Assembly (NCBI GenBank): GCA_947168445.1
Contig: CAMVLW010000012.1
Coordinates: 1-39,215 of the forward strand
Direction of reading: 5' to 3'
Origin: an uncultured Clostridia bacterium
GTDB lineage: Bacteria; Bacillota; Clostridia; Oscillospirales; Acutalibacteraceae
DNA: 39,215 nucleotides
In this document: positions 29,781 through 38,508 of the stretch, piece by piece
Layout of the letters: each line of letters opens with the position of its first letter
Numbering within the stretch: the first letter of the stretch is position 1
The notes under the pieces: generated by a model
Databases searched by the model: none
Told to the model about the DNA's origin: nothing
What the model saw: the letters and a program-made list of their open reading frames with translations, nothing else
Program-made: the position numbers and the translations under genes

Positions 29781-30794
29781 ATGAAGCAACCGCTTTCAAA
29801 AACCAAAAAACGAGTAAAGAGGGTGTCGCTTATTCTGTTGGCGACAGTGCTTTCCTATGTCATTTTTTCCGTGGCAGGGTCGGTAATCGTGTTCCGCTTG
29901 ATTTTTCCGCGTACCGCCACCGTCAACGCCTTTGAGCTGACCTATGACGACATTGACAGCGCCGCTTATCCGCGCGAGGAAATCCGCTTTCCGTCCGGCG
30001 GCAACAGCCTGTTCGGGTGCGTGTACCGTCCAAAAGGGGAGAGCGCGGGCTTGGTGATGGTCTTAAACGGCATAAATTCCTGCATTGACCGCCATTTGCC
30101 GGAGATTCTCTGCTTTGTGGACAGCGGCTTTTCCGTCATGACCTTCGAAAACACCGGCGTTGACCGCAGTGAAGGCGAAAACACCGTCGGACTTTCGCAG
30201 GCTAGGCTCGATACCGCGGCGGCGATTGCCTATGTCAGCGCGGACAAAACGCTTTCAAAGCTGCCGCTGGTGCTCTACGGTCACTCCCTCGGCGGCTACG
30301 CGGCGGCTGCCGCGCTTGCGGATTCTCCCGAGGTTAGAGCGGCGGTCTGTTTGGCGGGCTTCGATTCGCCCAACGAGAACATGCACTTCAGCGCGAAGAA
30401 ATACGTCGGTATTCTCGCGGATTTGCAGTATCCCTTTATGTGTTTGCAAAACTTTTTCCTCTTTGGCGACAAGGCGGATTTGTCCGCTGTCAGCGCGATT
30501 AATCAGAGCCAAAAGCCCGTCATGATTATCGGAGGCAACAGCGACGAAACCGTGCCGCCCGAAATCAGCATTTTAAGCAAGGCGGACAAAATCACCAATC
30601 CCAACGCCGTTACCCTCGAAATCACCGAAAAATACCGCGGCGAGCACAGCACGCTTTGGCTGAGCCGCGACGCCGCCAAATACCTCTGCGAGAACGAACG
30701 CCCCGACGACAAGCAGCGGGCAAACGAGCTCGACGCCGCGTTTATGGAGAATGTCACGGGGTTTTTCAGGGAAGCGATAAGTGACAGGCGGTAA
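29781..30794 (+). CDS. Membrane-anchored alpha/beta hydrolase (third)
   Basis: A 337-residue protein with a basic N-terminus, one membrane helix (about 15-41) and an extracellular-type alpha/beta-hydrolase domain. The nucleophile elbow is YGHSLGGY (S169), acid D255 in GGNSDETVPP and base H289 in GEHST. The layout resembles clostridial YqkD/prolyl-oligopeptidase-like hydrolases of unknown substrate. ATG 29781 follows GGGAGAG. No promoter was recognised between the terminator at 29734 and the start, so partial read-through or a non-consensus promoter is likely. Ends before a bidirectional terminator shared with the histidine kinase gene. Confidence 0.88.
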   Translation: MKQPLSKTKKRVKRVSLILLATVLSYVIFSVAGSVIVFRLIFPRTATVNAFELTYDDIDSAAYPREEIRFPSGGNSLFGCVYRPKGESAGLVMVLNGINSCIDRHLPEILCFVDSGFSVMTFENTGVDRSEGENTVGLSQARLDTAAAIAYVSADKTLSKLPLVLYGHSLGGYAAAAALADSPEVRAAVCLAGFDSPNENMHFSAKKYVGILADLQYPFMCLQNFFLFGDKADLSAVSAINQSQKPVMIIGGNSDETVPPEISILSKADKITNPNAVTLEITEKYRGEHSTLWLSRDAAKYLCENERPDDKQRANELDAAFMENVTGFFREAISDRR

Positions 30795-30819
30795 GCCTCA
30801 TAACCTTCCCATACAAAGA

Positions 30820-30858
30820 AACGCAGTCAGAAACTTTCGGTTTTCTGACTGCGTTTTT
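30820..30858 (+). terminator. Terminator between convergent hydrolase and kinase genes
   Basis: A 13-bp perfect stem (ACGCAGTCAGAAA, 30821-30833, with 30842-30854), 8-nt loop and a T-run after it on the plus strand; the A-rich 5' side gives a weaker U-run for the minus strand. Confidence 0.88.
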
Positions 30859-30883
30859 TGATATTTTATTCTGGTGAATCCGC

Positions 30884-32389
30884 TCACTGCTTGCGGTGGC
30901 GCTTGACGCTGACGACATTCATTTCAAACCAGAACGTGCTGCCCTTGCCGGGCGTGCTCCTCACGCCGTAGCGGGCGTTGTGCGCGTCGAGAATACTTTT
31001 AACAATGGAAAGTCCCAAGCCGCTGCCGATAACGCCGCGCTTGTGCTCCTTGTCCACCTTGTAATATCTGTCCCAGATATAAGGCAGCTTGTCGGCGGGA
31101 ATTCCCTCGCCGTGGTCGGTGACCTCTATCCGCACGCGCCTGTCCTTGACGGTCTGGGCGACAATGACGGTCTTGTCCTCGCCCGCGTGATTGACCGCGT
31201 TGTTCACGAGATTATAAAGCACCTGTGAAATCCGCAGCTCGTCGGCGTTGATATAGACGTCCTCCTTTGCCTCAAACACAATGTTGAAGCCGTCCTGCTC
31301 CACCAGCTTTGCGTAGCGCTCAAAGATTTCGCGCACGCTGTCGGTCAGGCAAAAGTCCTTTTTCTCCGCCTGCAGCGCGCCGGACTGCAATTTGGAAAGG
31401 TCGAGCAAATCGTTGACAAGCTGCGACAGCCGCGTTGCCTCGTCGATAATAATCTGAATGTTTTCGGGCGTGTTCTCACCCGGCAAATCGCGCATAACCT
31501 CGCCGTAGCCGGTAATCATGGTCAGCGGCGTGCGCAAATCGTGCGAGATGTTCGCAATCAACTCGCGCTGCAGCTTTTCGGTTGCCGCAAGCTCGGTTTT
31601 GGCGTAGTTGAGGGTGTTGTTGAGTTCCTCTACCTCCAAATAGCCGCGGGCGTTAAAGTCAACGTCATAATGCTTTTTGGCAAGCTCCTTTGCCGCTTTA
31701 TTTGTCTCGGAAATCGGCTTGGCGATTCTGCGGGTGGCATAAACGGAGAACACAATCGAGAGCAGCACAAACACCACCGACACCAAAATCATCTGGTTGC
31801 GAATGACGTCGATTGTGTTGTTGAGCGGCGTGACGGACGAGGTGATGATGATGAAGGTGGAGCGTCCGTCGTTGCGCTCCACAATGTCGGTGAACACCAT
31901 GCTTTCGTTGAGCTCAATGCTTGCCTGGTGCACCTTTGCCTGCACGCTGTCGCTGCTGGCGGACTGGCGGAAAATCTCCTCGCGCTTTTTCACCGCGTCG
32001 GCAAGGTCGTCCGATTCGGTAAAGCGGTAGGTGCCGCCGTTATCGACGGTGGTTTCGTAATACCGCAGCACGTCCTTGTAATCGAGCGTCAGACGGATAG
32101 CGGGATTTTCGTAGGAGCACTCCTTCGGATTTTGCGGCGCGCCGCCGCCCACGTCGTAGAGATAGACCGACAGCGAGTTTTTGTTTGCCACGTTGTCAAT
32201 CGTCGCCCACACGTTTTTGTTGTACTTAACCGACTGCGTAATGCTTTTGGCGCCCTTTTCGACCTTCAGCGACTTTGTCATGGTGTAGAGCGGCTTCAGG
32301 AAAAACGACTGAAACACCCACAGCACCACCAGAATAATCGTGCCGAACAGCAGAAAATACGTCAGCAGCTTGGAGCGCAGCGGCAGCAT
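30884..32389 (-). CDS. Sensor histidine kinase
   Basis: A 501-residue membrane sensor kinase. Two membrane helices (about 9-28 and 198-217) enclose an extracellular sensor region of about 170 residues without a recognised domain. A HAMP linker follows (RRIAKPISETN), then HisKA with NISHDLRTPLT (H283), and the ATP-binding domain with N box LYNLVNNAVNH, DHGEGIP and GSGLGLSIV. It is cotranscribed with the response regulator gene upstream (7-nt gap). The start is uncertain: ATG 32389 begins the typical LRSKLLTYFLLF segment but has a poor ribosome site; a TTG at 32410 would overlap the regulator gene. The signal is unknown. Confidence 0.93.
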   Translation of the reverse strand: MLPLRSKLLTYFLLFGTIILVVLWVFQSFFLKPLYTMTKSLKVEKGAKSITQSVKYNKNVWATIDNVANKNSLSVYLYDVGGGAPQNPKECSYENPAIRLTLDYKDVLRYYETTVDNGGTYRFTESDDLADAVKKREEIFRQSASSDSVQAKVHQASIELNESMVFTDIVERNDGRSTFIIITSSVTPLNNTIDVIRNQMILVSVVFVLLSIVFSVYATRRIAKPISETNKAAKELAKKHYDVDFNARGYLEVEELNNTLNYAKTELAATEKLQRELIANISHDLRTPLTMITGYGEVMRDLPGENTPENIQIIIDEATRLSQLVNDLLDLSKLQSGALQAEKKDFCLTDSVREIFERYAKLVEQDGFNIVFEAKEDVYINADELRISQVLYNLVNNAVNHAGEDKTVIVAQTVKDRRVRIEVTDHGEGIPADKLPYIWDRYYKVDKEHKRGVIGSGLGLSIVKSILDAHNARYGVRSTPGKGSTFWFEMNVVSVKRHRKQ

Positions 32390-32396
32390 TTTTCTG

Positions 32397-33074
32397 TTAA
32401 ACCGTTTCAAAGCGATAACCCACTCCCCGCAGGGTGACAATACAGCGGCTGTAATCGCCCAGACTCTTTCTCAGCAGCTTGATGTGCGTATCGAGCGTGC
32501 GCTCGTCGCCGAAGAAGTCGTAGCCCCACACCTCGCTGATGAGGCTTTCTCTGGTGAGGGCGATTCCCTTGTTGCGCACCATATAAAAGAAAAGGTCGTA
32601 TTCCTTGGGCGTCATTTCCACGCGCTTTCCGTCGATAGTGACCGTGCGCGCCGAGAAGTTGACCTCCAAGCCCTCATAGGTAAACACGTCGTTTTTCTGC
32701 GGCTCGGCGCCCTTGCCGGAGCGCTTAATCACCGCGCCGACGCGCATCATCAGCTCCTTGGGCGAGAAGGGCTTGACCACATAATCGTCGCTGCCCAGCT
32801 CAAAGCCGTGAATCTTGTCGTATTCCTCGCCGCGTGCCGAGAGCATGATAATCGGGGTATCGCGGAACTTGCGGATTTCGCGGCAGGCGGAAAAGCCGTC
32901 CAGCTCCGGCATCATCACATCCATGATGATAAGGTCAAATTCCTTTTGGCGGCAAATCGCAATCGCCTGCATACCGTCGGTGGCTTCCTCCACCTCGTAG
33001 CCCTCAAACTCGGCGTATTTTCGGATAATCTGACGAATACGGAACTCGTCGTCTACTACTAAAATCTTGCTCAT
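32397..33074 (-). CDS. OmpR/PhoB-family response regulator
   Basis: A 225-residue regulator: receiver domain (1-118) with acidic pocket VVDDE, phosphorylation site D52 in IIMDVMMPELDG, conserved Ser79 and Lys101 in YVVKPF; then a winged-helix DNA-binding domain ending LRGVGYRFE. ATG 33074 follows AAAAGGAAT and drops ten upstream residues. It pairs with the downstream kinase. Targets cannot be inferred from neighbours. Confidence 0.96.
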   Translation of the reverse strand: MSKILVVDDEFRIRQIIRKYAEFEGYEVEEATDGMQAIAICRQKEFDLIIMDVMMPELDGFSACREIRKFRDTPIIMLSARGEEYDKIHGFELGSDDYVVKPFSPKELMMRVGAVIKRSGKGAEPQKNDVFTYEGLEVNFSARTVTIDGKRVEMTPKEYDLFFYMVRNKGIALTRESLISEVWGYDFFGDERTLDTHIKLLRKSLGDYSRCIVTLRGVGYRFETV

Positions 33075-33140
33075 GGTATCAATTCCTTTTCGGTTGATTT
33101 TCATCTTATAATTTAATATTGTAACACAAAATAAAAAAGA

Positions 33141-33169
33141 TTGAAATACCCGCGAAAAAGTTTTATAAT
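33141..33169 (+). promoter_or_regulatory. Promoter of the fumarase genes
   Basis: TTGAAA (33141-33146), 17-nt spacer, TATAAT (33164-33169); leader of about 43 nt. Divergent from the response regulator gene, whose own promoter is not clear. Confidence 0.78.
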
Positions 33170-33218
33170 GATTCGTGTGAAATTTTTCTGAAAGTTTTAT
33201 GAAAGGGAGTTGAAGTCA

Positions 33219-34070
33219 GTGAAAATCAGAGAAATTGACGCCGCCCAAATTACGGCGACGGTGAAAAAGCTGTTTATGGACTGCAACTATTTTATCGGAC
33301 AGGACATTTTGCGCTCGCTGGAAAGCGCGCTGGAAATTGAGGACAGCCCGGTGGCAAAGAGCGTGCTCGGCATGATTATTGAGAACGACAGCATTGCCGC
33401 AAGGGAGGAAATCCCGCTGTGTCAGGACACCGGCATGGCGGTGCTGTTTGTGGAGTACGGCGACAGAGTGTGCGTGACAAACGGCAGCTTTGAGGACGCG
33501 GTGCAGCAGGGCGTGCGCGAGGCATATGACGAGGGCTATCTGCGCAAGAGCGTTGTCAGCGACCCGGTGTTTGACCGCGTGAACACCCGCGACAACACAC
33601 CCGCGATTATCCACACCAAAATCGTCAGCGGCAACACCATCAAAATCACCGCGGGCGGCAAGGGCTTCGGCAGTGAAAACATGTCCGCGATTAAAATGCT
33701 GACCCCGGCTTACGGCGAGCAGGGCGTAAAGCAGTTTATCCTTGACACCGTGCGCGCGGCGGGTCCGAACCCCTGTCCTCCGGTTGTGGTGGGCGTGGGA
33801 ATCGGCGGCACCTTTGAGCGTGCGGCACAGCTTGCGAAAAAAGCGACCTTCCGCGCGATTGACACGCACAACGCCGACCCGCGTTATGCCGCAATGGAGG
33901 ACGAGCTGTTGACGGAAATCAACAAAATGGGCTTTGGCCCCGCGGGACTCGGCGGAAAAACAACCGCCTTGGGCGTGAACATTGAAACCTCGCCCACTCA
34001 CATTGCGGGTATGCCGGTTGCCGTGAACATCTGCTGCCACGCCGCAAGACACGCGAGCGCAACGATTTAG
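33219..34070 (+). CDS. Class I fumarate hydratase, alpha (iron-sulfur) subunit
   Basis: A 283-residue catalytic subunit of a two-subunit [4Fe-4S] hydro-lyase interconverting fumarate and malate; close relatives are L-tartrate dehydratase alpha chains. Likely cluster cysteines are in LCQDTGMAV, NPCPP and NICCHAARHA, and GVGIGGTFE and SPTHIAGMPVAV are typical. GTG 33219 is preferred because GGGAG lies 9 nt upstream; a TTG at 33210 abuts the ribosome site. Followed after 10 nt by the beta-subunit gene. Fumarase is likelier than tartrate dehydratase given no tartrate genes nearby. Confidence 0.9.
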   Translation: MKIREIDAAQITATVKKLFMDCNYFIGQDILRSLESALEIEDSPVAKSVLGMIIENDSIAAREEIPLCQDTGMAVLFVEYGDRVCVTNGSFEDAVQQGVREAYDEGYLRKSVVSDPVFDRVNTRDNTPAIIHTKIVSGNTIKITAGGKGFGSENMSAIKMLTPAYGEQGVKQFILDTVRAAGPNPCPPVVVGVGIGGTFERAAQLAKKATFRAIDTHNADPRYAAMEDELLTEINKMGFGPAGLGGKTTALGVNIETSPTHIAGMPVAVNICCHAARHASATI

Positions 34071-34080
34071 GAGGGGCACT

Positions 34081-34608
34081 ATGACAAAGAAAATTACGCT
34101 TCCGATTACGGACGAAGCAATTAAGGAATTAAAGGCGGGCGACAGCGTTTTGCTCAGCGGCACGATTATCACCGGACGCGACGCCGCGCACAAGCGGCTG
34201 TTTGAGTTGATTGAAAAGGGCGAGCCGCTGCCTGTTAACGTAAAGGGAGAAATCATTTATTACGTCGGTCCCGCTCCCGCAAAGCCCGGCTACGCGGTCG
34301 GTCCCGCAGGACCCACCTCAAGCTACCGCATGGACAAGTTCACGCCCGCTCTGCTTGATTTGGGCATGAAGGGCATGATTGGCAAGGGTGCGCGCTCACA
34401 GGCGGTGATTGATTCTATCGTGAAAAACAAGGCGGTGTATTTTGCCGCTGTCGGCGGCGCCGCGGCGCTGATTGCCAAGAGTATCAAAAAAGAAGAAATC
34501 CTCTGCTATGAGGATTTGGGCACCGAGGCGGTGCGCCGCTACACCATTGAGGATTTTCCGTGCATTGTCGCGATTGACAGCGCAGGAAATAATGTATATG
34601 CGCGATAA
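34081..34608 (+). CDS. Class I fumarate hydratase, beta subunit
   Basis: A 175-residue small subunit, matching the C-terminal domain of one-chain class I fumarases. LSGTIITGRDAAHKRL, YYVGPAPAKPG, the GPTSSYRMD substrate loop and GKGARS are conserved. ATG follows GGAGGGGC. Together with the preceding gene it forms the complete enzyme, which in fermenters serves malate/fumarate interconversion in the reductive branch of the citric acid cycle. Confidence 0.93.
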   Translation: MTKKITLPITDEAIKELKAGDSVLLSGTIITGRDAAHKRLFELIEKGEPLPVNVKGEIIYYVGPAPAKPGYAVGPAGPTSSYRMDKFTPALLDLGMKGMIGKGARSQAVIDSIVKNKAVYFAAVGGAAALIAKSIKKEEILCYEDLGTEAVRRYTIEDFPCIVAIDSAGNNVYAR

Positions 34609-34616
34609 AATCGGAA

Positions 34617-34645
34617 TTGACAACGCGCTTATTTAATATTATAAT
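34617..34645 (+). promoter_or_regulatory. Perfect consensus sigma-A promoter of the tautomerase gene
   Basis: TTGACA (34617-34622), 17-nt spacer, TATAAT (34640-34645), beginning 8 nt after the fumarase beta stop codon. Confidence 0.9.
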
Positions 34646-34683
34646 AGAGTGAATATATTTTTGTTATAGGAGTTAATACGCGA

Positions 34684-35028
34684 ATGCCTTTTGTTAACGT
34701 CAAAACAAACGCACATTTAAGCAGAGAAAAGAAAGAAATCATCAAAAGGAGATTATTCGACTGCATCGGCACCCTGCCCGGAAAAAGTGACCGTTATCTG
34801 ATGGTTGCGGTAGAGGACGGCATTGACATGGCGTTTCACCGCGACAGCGATTCCAAGATGGCAATGGTTGAGGTCAAGATTTTCGGCAGCGCCACCAAGG
34901 ACGCTTATCAGCGGCTGACCGGGGCGATTTGCCTGATTCTCGGCGACGAGGCAGGCGTTAACGGCGATTACTGCTACGTCAAATTCGAAGAAGTTAAATA
35001 CTGGGGCTACAACGGCTTCATGTTCTAG
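34684..35028 (+). CDS. MIF-like tautomerase-superfamily protein
   Basis: A 114-residue member of the macrophage migration inhibitory factor/tautomerase superfamily. After removal of Met, Pro1 would be the catalytic base (PFVNVKTN); LPGKSDRYLMVAVED, AMVEVKIFG and the C-terminal YWGYNGFMF are MIF-type. MIF homologues tautomerise phenylpyruvate in vitro, though physiological roles in bacteria are unclear. The gene has its own perfect-consensus promoter and a ribosome site (AGGAG), suggesting high expression. The composite repeat begins directly after its stop codon and no ordinary terminator is present. Confidence 0.92.
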   Translation: MPFVNVKTNAHLSREKKEIIKRRLFDCIGTLPGKSDRYLMVAVEDGIDMAFHRDSDSKMAMVEVKIFGSATKDAYQRLTGAICLILGDEAGVNGDYCYVKFEEVKYWGYNGFMF

Positions 35029-35033
35029 CGACC

Positions 35034-35079
35034 GCGACTGAGTCGCAGTCAGCGCGGCGACCGAGTCGCAGTCAGCGCG
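35034..35079 (+). repeat. Tandem 23-bp repeat, two copies
   Basis: Copies at 35034-35056 and 35057-35079 differ by one base. Each holds a self-complementary GCGACT-G-AGTCGC core (second copy GCGACCGAGTCGC). It occupies the place taken by the GCAGCGTCACGCTGC palindrome in other copies of the composite repeat. Confidence 0.9.
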
Positions 35080-35270
35080 CCTTTGTAGAAGTCGGTTTGA
35101 TTTCATAACACGGATAAACGGCGCGTCTGAACGCGGGTGTGACGGTTAAGTTTTTTATAACCGTCTGTTTCGCGAACTGGGTGCAGCGTCACGCTGCCGG
35201 CGCATTTGAACGCGGGCTTGACGGTTAGGTTCTTAAAAACCGTCTGTTTCGCGAATTGGGTGCAGCGTCG
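35075..35270 (+). repeat. Composite 3'-end repeat, copy 3 (module A and two module B)
   Basis: Module A 35075-35126 (GCGCGCC ... AACGGCGCGTC), module B 35127-35197 (TGAACGCGGG, hairpin GACGGTT/AACCGTC at 35141-35165, TTTCGCGAACTGGGTGCAGC, palindrome GCAGCGTCACGCTGC at 35183-35197), and a second module B 35198-35270 (hairpin at 35220-35244). The heptamer array follows directly. With 35034-35079 and the array it fills the whole 338-nt gap between the tautomerase gene and ddl. Confidence 0.85.
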
Positions 35271-35347
35271 GGACAATTGAAAATGGAAAATTGAAAATCG
35301 TTAATTGCTAATCGCTAATTGCTAATCGCTAATCGCTAATTGCTAAT
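35271..35347 (+). repeat. 7-bp tandem array (eleven units)
   Basis: GGACAAT, TGAAAAT, GGAAAAT, TGAAAAT, CGTTAAT and then TGCTAAT/CGCTAAT alternating for six units: 77 bp in unbroken 7-bp register, consensus NNNNAAT. It ends 20 nt before the ddl start codon. No clear promoter for ddl was found, so one may lie in or be created by the array. Confidence 0.95.
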
Positions 35348-35366
35348 TAAAAAAGGGGATAATTTT

Positions 35367-36410
35367 ATGAGAATTGTTGTTCTGGCAGGCGGCACAAGCA
35401 CCGAGCGCGACGTTTCGATTTCGTCGGGCTTGCTGGTTTCCGCCGCGCTGAGAGAGAAGGGGCACGAGGTTGTGCTGCTTGACGTGTTCACGGGTTATGA
35501 GCACGATATTTTGGACGTTGACGAGCTGTTTAAGCAAAACTACAGCTTTACCGATTCCATCAAGGTTGGCGAAACTGTTTCCGACCTTGACGAAATCCGC
35601 GAAAACCGCCGCGACAAATCCAACCGCTTTATCGGCGAGCACGTGATTGACATCTGTGCCTATGCCGACATTACCTTTTTTGCGCTGCACGGCGGCGAGG
35701 GTGAAAACGGTCAGATTCAGGCAACCTTTGACCTGCTCGGCTTAAAATACACCGGCTCCGGCTATCTCGGCTCGGCGCTGGCAATGAACAAGGGACTCAC
35801 CAAAAGCGTTTTGGTTCAGAAAAAGGTGCTGACCCCGCGCGGCGAAATTTTCAAGAGCGAGGAGGACGCCCAAAGCTGGAAAATCTTCCCCTGTGTGGTA
35901 AAGCCCTGCTCCGGCGGCTCCAGCGTGGGTATTTCGATTGTGGAAACACAGGACGACTTTAAGCGGTCTGTCAAGGACGCCTTCGGTTACGGCGAGCGCG
36001 AAATTGTTGTGGAGCAGTACATCAAGGGCAGAGAGTTTTCTGTCGGCGTTGTCGGCGGCAAGGCGCTGCCTCCGATTGAGATTATTCCCAACGCGGGCTT
36101 TTATGATTACAGAACCAAATATCAGGCGGGCGCTGCCATTGAGGTTTGCCCGGCGGACATCACCCCCGAGCAGGACAAAATTATGCGCGACGCGGCGGTG
36201 GAAACCTACAACGCGCTGCACCTTGAAAGCTACGCGCGCGTGGACTTTATTCTTGACAAGGGCAACCTTGCCTATTGTCTGGAAGCCAACACCCTGCCCG
36301 GCATGACGCCCACCAGTCTGCTGCCGCAGGAGGCGGCGGTTGAGGGAATCAGCTACGCGGATTTGTGCGAAATCATCATCAAAAACTCACTCGAAAAATA
36401 CACGAAATAA
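35367..36410 (+). CDS. ddl: D-alanine--D-alanine ligase
   Basis: A 347-residue ATP-grasp ligase making the D-Ala-D-Ala dipeptide of peptidoglycan. GGTSTERDVSISSG, ALHGGEGENGQIQ, KPCSGGSSVGISIV, FYDYRTKY and ANTLPGMTPTSLLPQ are intact. The omega-loop sequence YDYRTKY is that of D-Ala-D-Ala ligases, not of the D-Ala-D-Lac enzymes of vancomycin-resistant strains, so normal precursors are expected. ATG 35367 follows AAGGGGAT. The next gene is murF, which adds the dipeptide, 10 nt downstream. Confidence 0.97.
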   Translation: MRIVVLAGGTSTERDVSISSGLLVSAALREKGHEVVLLDVFTGYEHDILDVDELFKQNYSFTDSIKVGETVSDLDEIRENRRDKSNRFIGEHVIDICAYADITFFALHGGEGENGQIQATFDLLGLKYTGSGYLGSALAMNKGLTKSVLVQKKVLTPRGEIFKSEEDAQSWKIFPCVVKPCSGGSSVGISIVETQDDFKRSVKDAFGYGEREIVVEQYIKGREFSVGVVGGKALPPIEIIPNAGFYDYRTKYQAGAAIEVCPADITPEQDKIMRDAAVETYNALHLESYARVDFILDKGNLAYCLEANTLPGMTPTSLLPQEAAVEGISYADLCEIIIKNSLEKYTK

Positions 36411-36420
36411 GGGTAACGCT

Positions 36421-37770
36421 ATGAAACCTTTTACACTGGCTGAAATTGCCGAAGCCTGCGGCGGTGTTTACGTCGGCAGCGAGGAAATGAAAAACGCGGT
36501 GATTACATCTGTGGAGCGCGACAGCCGCCAAGTGAAGGAAGGCTCGCTGTTTCTCGCCATTAAGGGCGGGCGCGTGGACGGTCACGATTTTATTCAAAAA
36601 TGCTACGACAGCGGCGCGATTTGCGCGATTTGCGAAACCGCTCCTCTGCGCGCCGAAAAGCCGTTTATTCTGGTGCCGTCCACACTGGACGCGGTGAAGA
36701 AAATCGGCAGGGCGTACCGCGAAAAGTTCGACATTCCGGTTGTCGGCGTGTCGGGCAGCGTGGGCAAAACCTCCACCAAGGAAATGCTCTACGCGGTGCT
36801 GTCGCAGAAATTCAAAACCCACAAAACACAGGGCAACCTCAACAACGAGCTGGGCGTGCCTCTGACGCTGCTGAGTATGCCGGAGGACACGGAAGCCGCT
36901 GTGATTGAAATGGGCATTTCCGGCTTCGGCGAAATGAGCCGCCTTGCGCAAATGGCGCAGCCCACCGTTTGTGTGCTGACGGTTATCGGCTGCTGTCACC
37001 TTGAGAATCTCGGCGACCGCGACGGTGTTTTGAAGGCGAAAACCGAAATGTTCCGCTATGCCCGCGACGGCGCTTCGTTCATTCTCAACGGCGACGACGA
37101 CAAGCTGAGCACCGTCAAAGAGGTGAACGGCACTAAGCCCACCTTCTTCGGACTGGGCGAAAGCAACGATTATTACGCCGAAAATATCGAAAACAACGGC
37201 GAGGGCGGCGTGCGCTGCACCCTCTGCTTTGACGGCAAAAAGCTTGACGTCACCATTCCCGCTATCGGCAGCTACATGGTGTCGAACGCGCTGGCGGCGG
37301 TTGCCGTGGGCAATTTGCTCGGACTGAGCGACGAACAGCTCAAAAAGGGCGTGGAAAGCTATCAAACCGTCGGCAGCCGCGCGCATGTGATCAACACCGA
37401 TACCCTGCGGATTATCGACGACTGCTACAACGCCAACCCCACCTCTGTCAAGGCGTCGCTCGACACACTGAAAAACTTCGGCGGCAGAAAGGTCGCCATT
37501 CTCGGAGACATGAAGGAGCTCGGCGCGAACGAGCTGGCGCTGCACTTTGACACCGGCGCTTATGCCAAGGAAATCGGAATTGACCGCGTAATCAGCGTGG
37601 GACCGCTCGCAAAGGAACTGGCAAAGGGCGCGGGCGACGTTTGGTTTGAGAGCATTGAAGCGCTTGAACAGGAACTGCCCGAACTGCTCCGCAGCGGCGA
37701 CACGGTGCTTGTCAAGGCGTCGCACTCCATGCAGTTTGAGCGCATTGTTGAATTCTTAAAAAACAGATAA
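36421..37770 (+). CDS. murF: UDP-N-acetylmuramoyl-tripeptide--D-alanyl-D-alanine ligase
   Basis: A 449-residue Mur ligase joining D-Ala-D-Ala to the UDP-MurNAc-tripeptide in the cytosol. The ATP loop is [12 protein letters not shown] (109-120); [11 protein letters not shown], the metal-binding [21 protein letters not shown] and LGDMKELG are conserved. ATG follows AGGGTAACGCT, a modest site, but the next gene start is correctly placed 10 nt from ddl, supporting coupling. Its product uses the product of ddl. Confidence 0.97.
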   Translation: MKPFTLAEIAEACGGVYVGSEEMKNAVITSVERDSRQVKEGSLFLAIKGGRVDGHDFIQKCYDSGAICAICETAPLRAEKPFILVPSTLDAVKKIGRAYREKFDIPVVGVSGSVGKTSTKEMLYAVLSQKFKTHKTQGNLNNELGVPLTLLSMPEDTEAAVIEMGISGFGEMSRLAQMAQPTVCVLTVIGCCHLENLGDRDGVLKAKTEMFRYARDGASFILNGDDDKLSTVKEVNGTKPTFFGLGESNDYYAENIENNGEGGVRCTLCFDGKKLDVTIPAIGSYMVSNALAAVAVGNLLGLSDEQLKKGVESYQTVGSRAHVINTDTLRIIDDCYNANPTSVKASLDTLKNFGGRKVAILGDMKELGANELALHFDTGAYAKEIGIDRVISVGPLAKELAKGAGDVWFESIEALEQELPELLRSGDTVLVKASHSMQFERIVEFLKNR

Positions 37771-37793
37771 ATTACGAAAGGCAGGAAGCTACA

Positions 37794-38420
37794 ATGTCCG
37801 TATCTTATATGACCCATCCGTTAATCAAACATAAAATCACACTTCTCCGCAAAACCATTACCGGCACCAGTGAATTTCGCAAGCTGACTGAGGAAATCGC
37901 AATGATGATGGGCTATGAGGCGCTGGCTGACCTTCCCACGGCGGACGTTGAGATTGAAACCCCGATTGAAAAGACCGTGCAGCCCGTTATCAACGGCAGA
38001 AAGCTGGCGGTTGTGCCGATTCTCAGAGCGGGTCTCGGCATGGTGAACGGCGTTTTGGCGCTGTGTCCCACCGCGAAAATCGGTCATATCGGTCTGTACC
38101 GCGACCCGGAGACCCACCTTCCTCACGAGTATTACTGCAAGCTTCCCGAAGCGATTGACGAAAGACAGATTGTTGTTGTTGACCCCATGCTTGCCACCGG
38201 CGGCTCGGCGGTTGCGGCGGTTGATTCCATCAAGGCGCGCGGCGGCAAAAAGATTAAGTTTATGTCGGTTATCGCTGCTCCCGAAGGCGTAAGCAAGCTG
38301 ATGAAGGCGCACCCCGACATTCAGCTTTATGTCGGCTGTCTTGACCGCTGCCTGAACGAAAACGCCTACATCTGCCCCGGCTTGGGCGACGCAGGCGACC
38401 GCATTTTCGGCACAATCTAA
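37794..38420 (+). CDS. upp: Uracil phosphoribosyltransferase
   Basis: A 208-residue pyrimidine salvage enzyme converting uracil and PRPP to UMP. The PRPP loop [13 protein letters not shown] (127-139), ILRAGLGM and the C-terminal uracil-binding [16 protein letters not shown] are intact. ATG follows GGCAGGAAG, 23 nt after murF, so it is likely the last gene of the ddl-murF-upp unit. A terminator follows. Confidence 0.98.
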   Translation: MSVSYMTHPLIKHKITLLRKTITGTSEFRKLTEEIAMMMGYEALADLPTADVEIETPIEKTVQPVINGRKLAVVPILRAGLGMVNGVLALCPTAKIGHIGLYRDPETHLPHEYYCKLPEAIDERQIVVVDPMLATGGSAVAAVDSIKARGGKKIKFMSVIAAPEGVSKLMKAHPDIQLYVGCLDRCLNENAYICPGLGDAGDRIFGTI

Positions 38421-38429
38421 GTTTACACA

Positions 38430-38459
38430 CAGGGCTTGTTGCTGCAAGCCCTGTTTTTT
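38430..38459 (+). terminator. Intrinsic terminator of upp
   Basis: CAGGGCTTG (38430-38438) pairs with CAAGCCCTG (38445-38453) around a 6-nt loop, followed by TTTTTT. Confidence 0.93.
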
Positions 38460-38508
38460 ACATAACAGGAAAACAATTGCACATCATAACAAAAAAGGAG
38501 GAAAACAC

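Noticed and set aside
36379..37725. 448-codon open frame on the minus strand
   Set aside because: Antisense to murF, which has all Mur ligase motifs.
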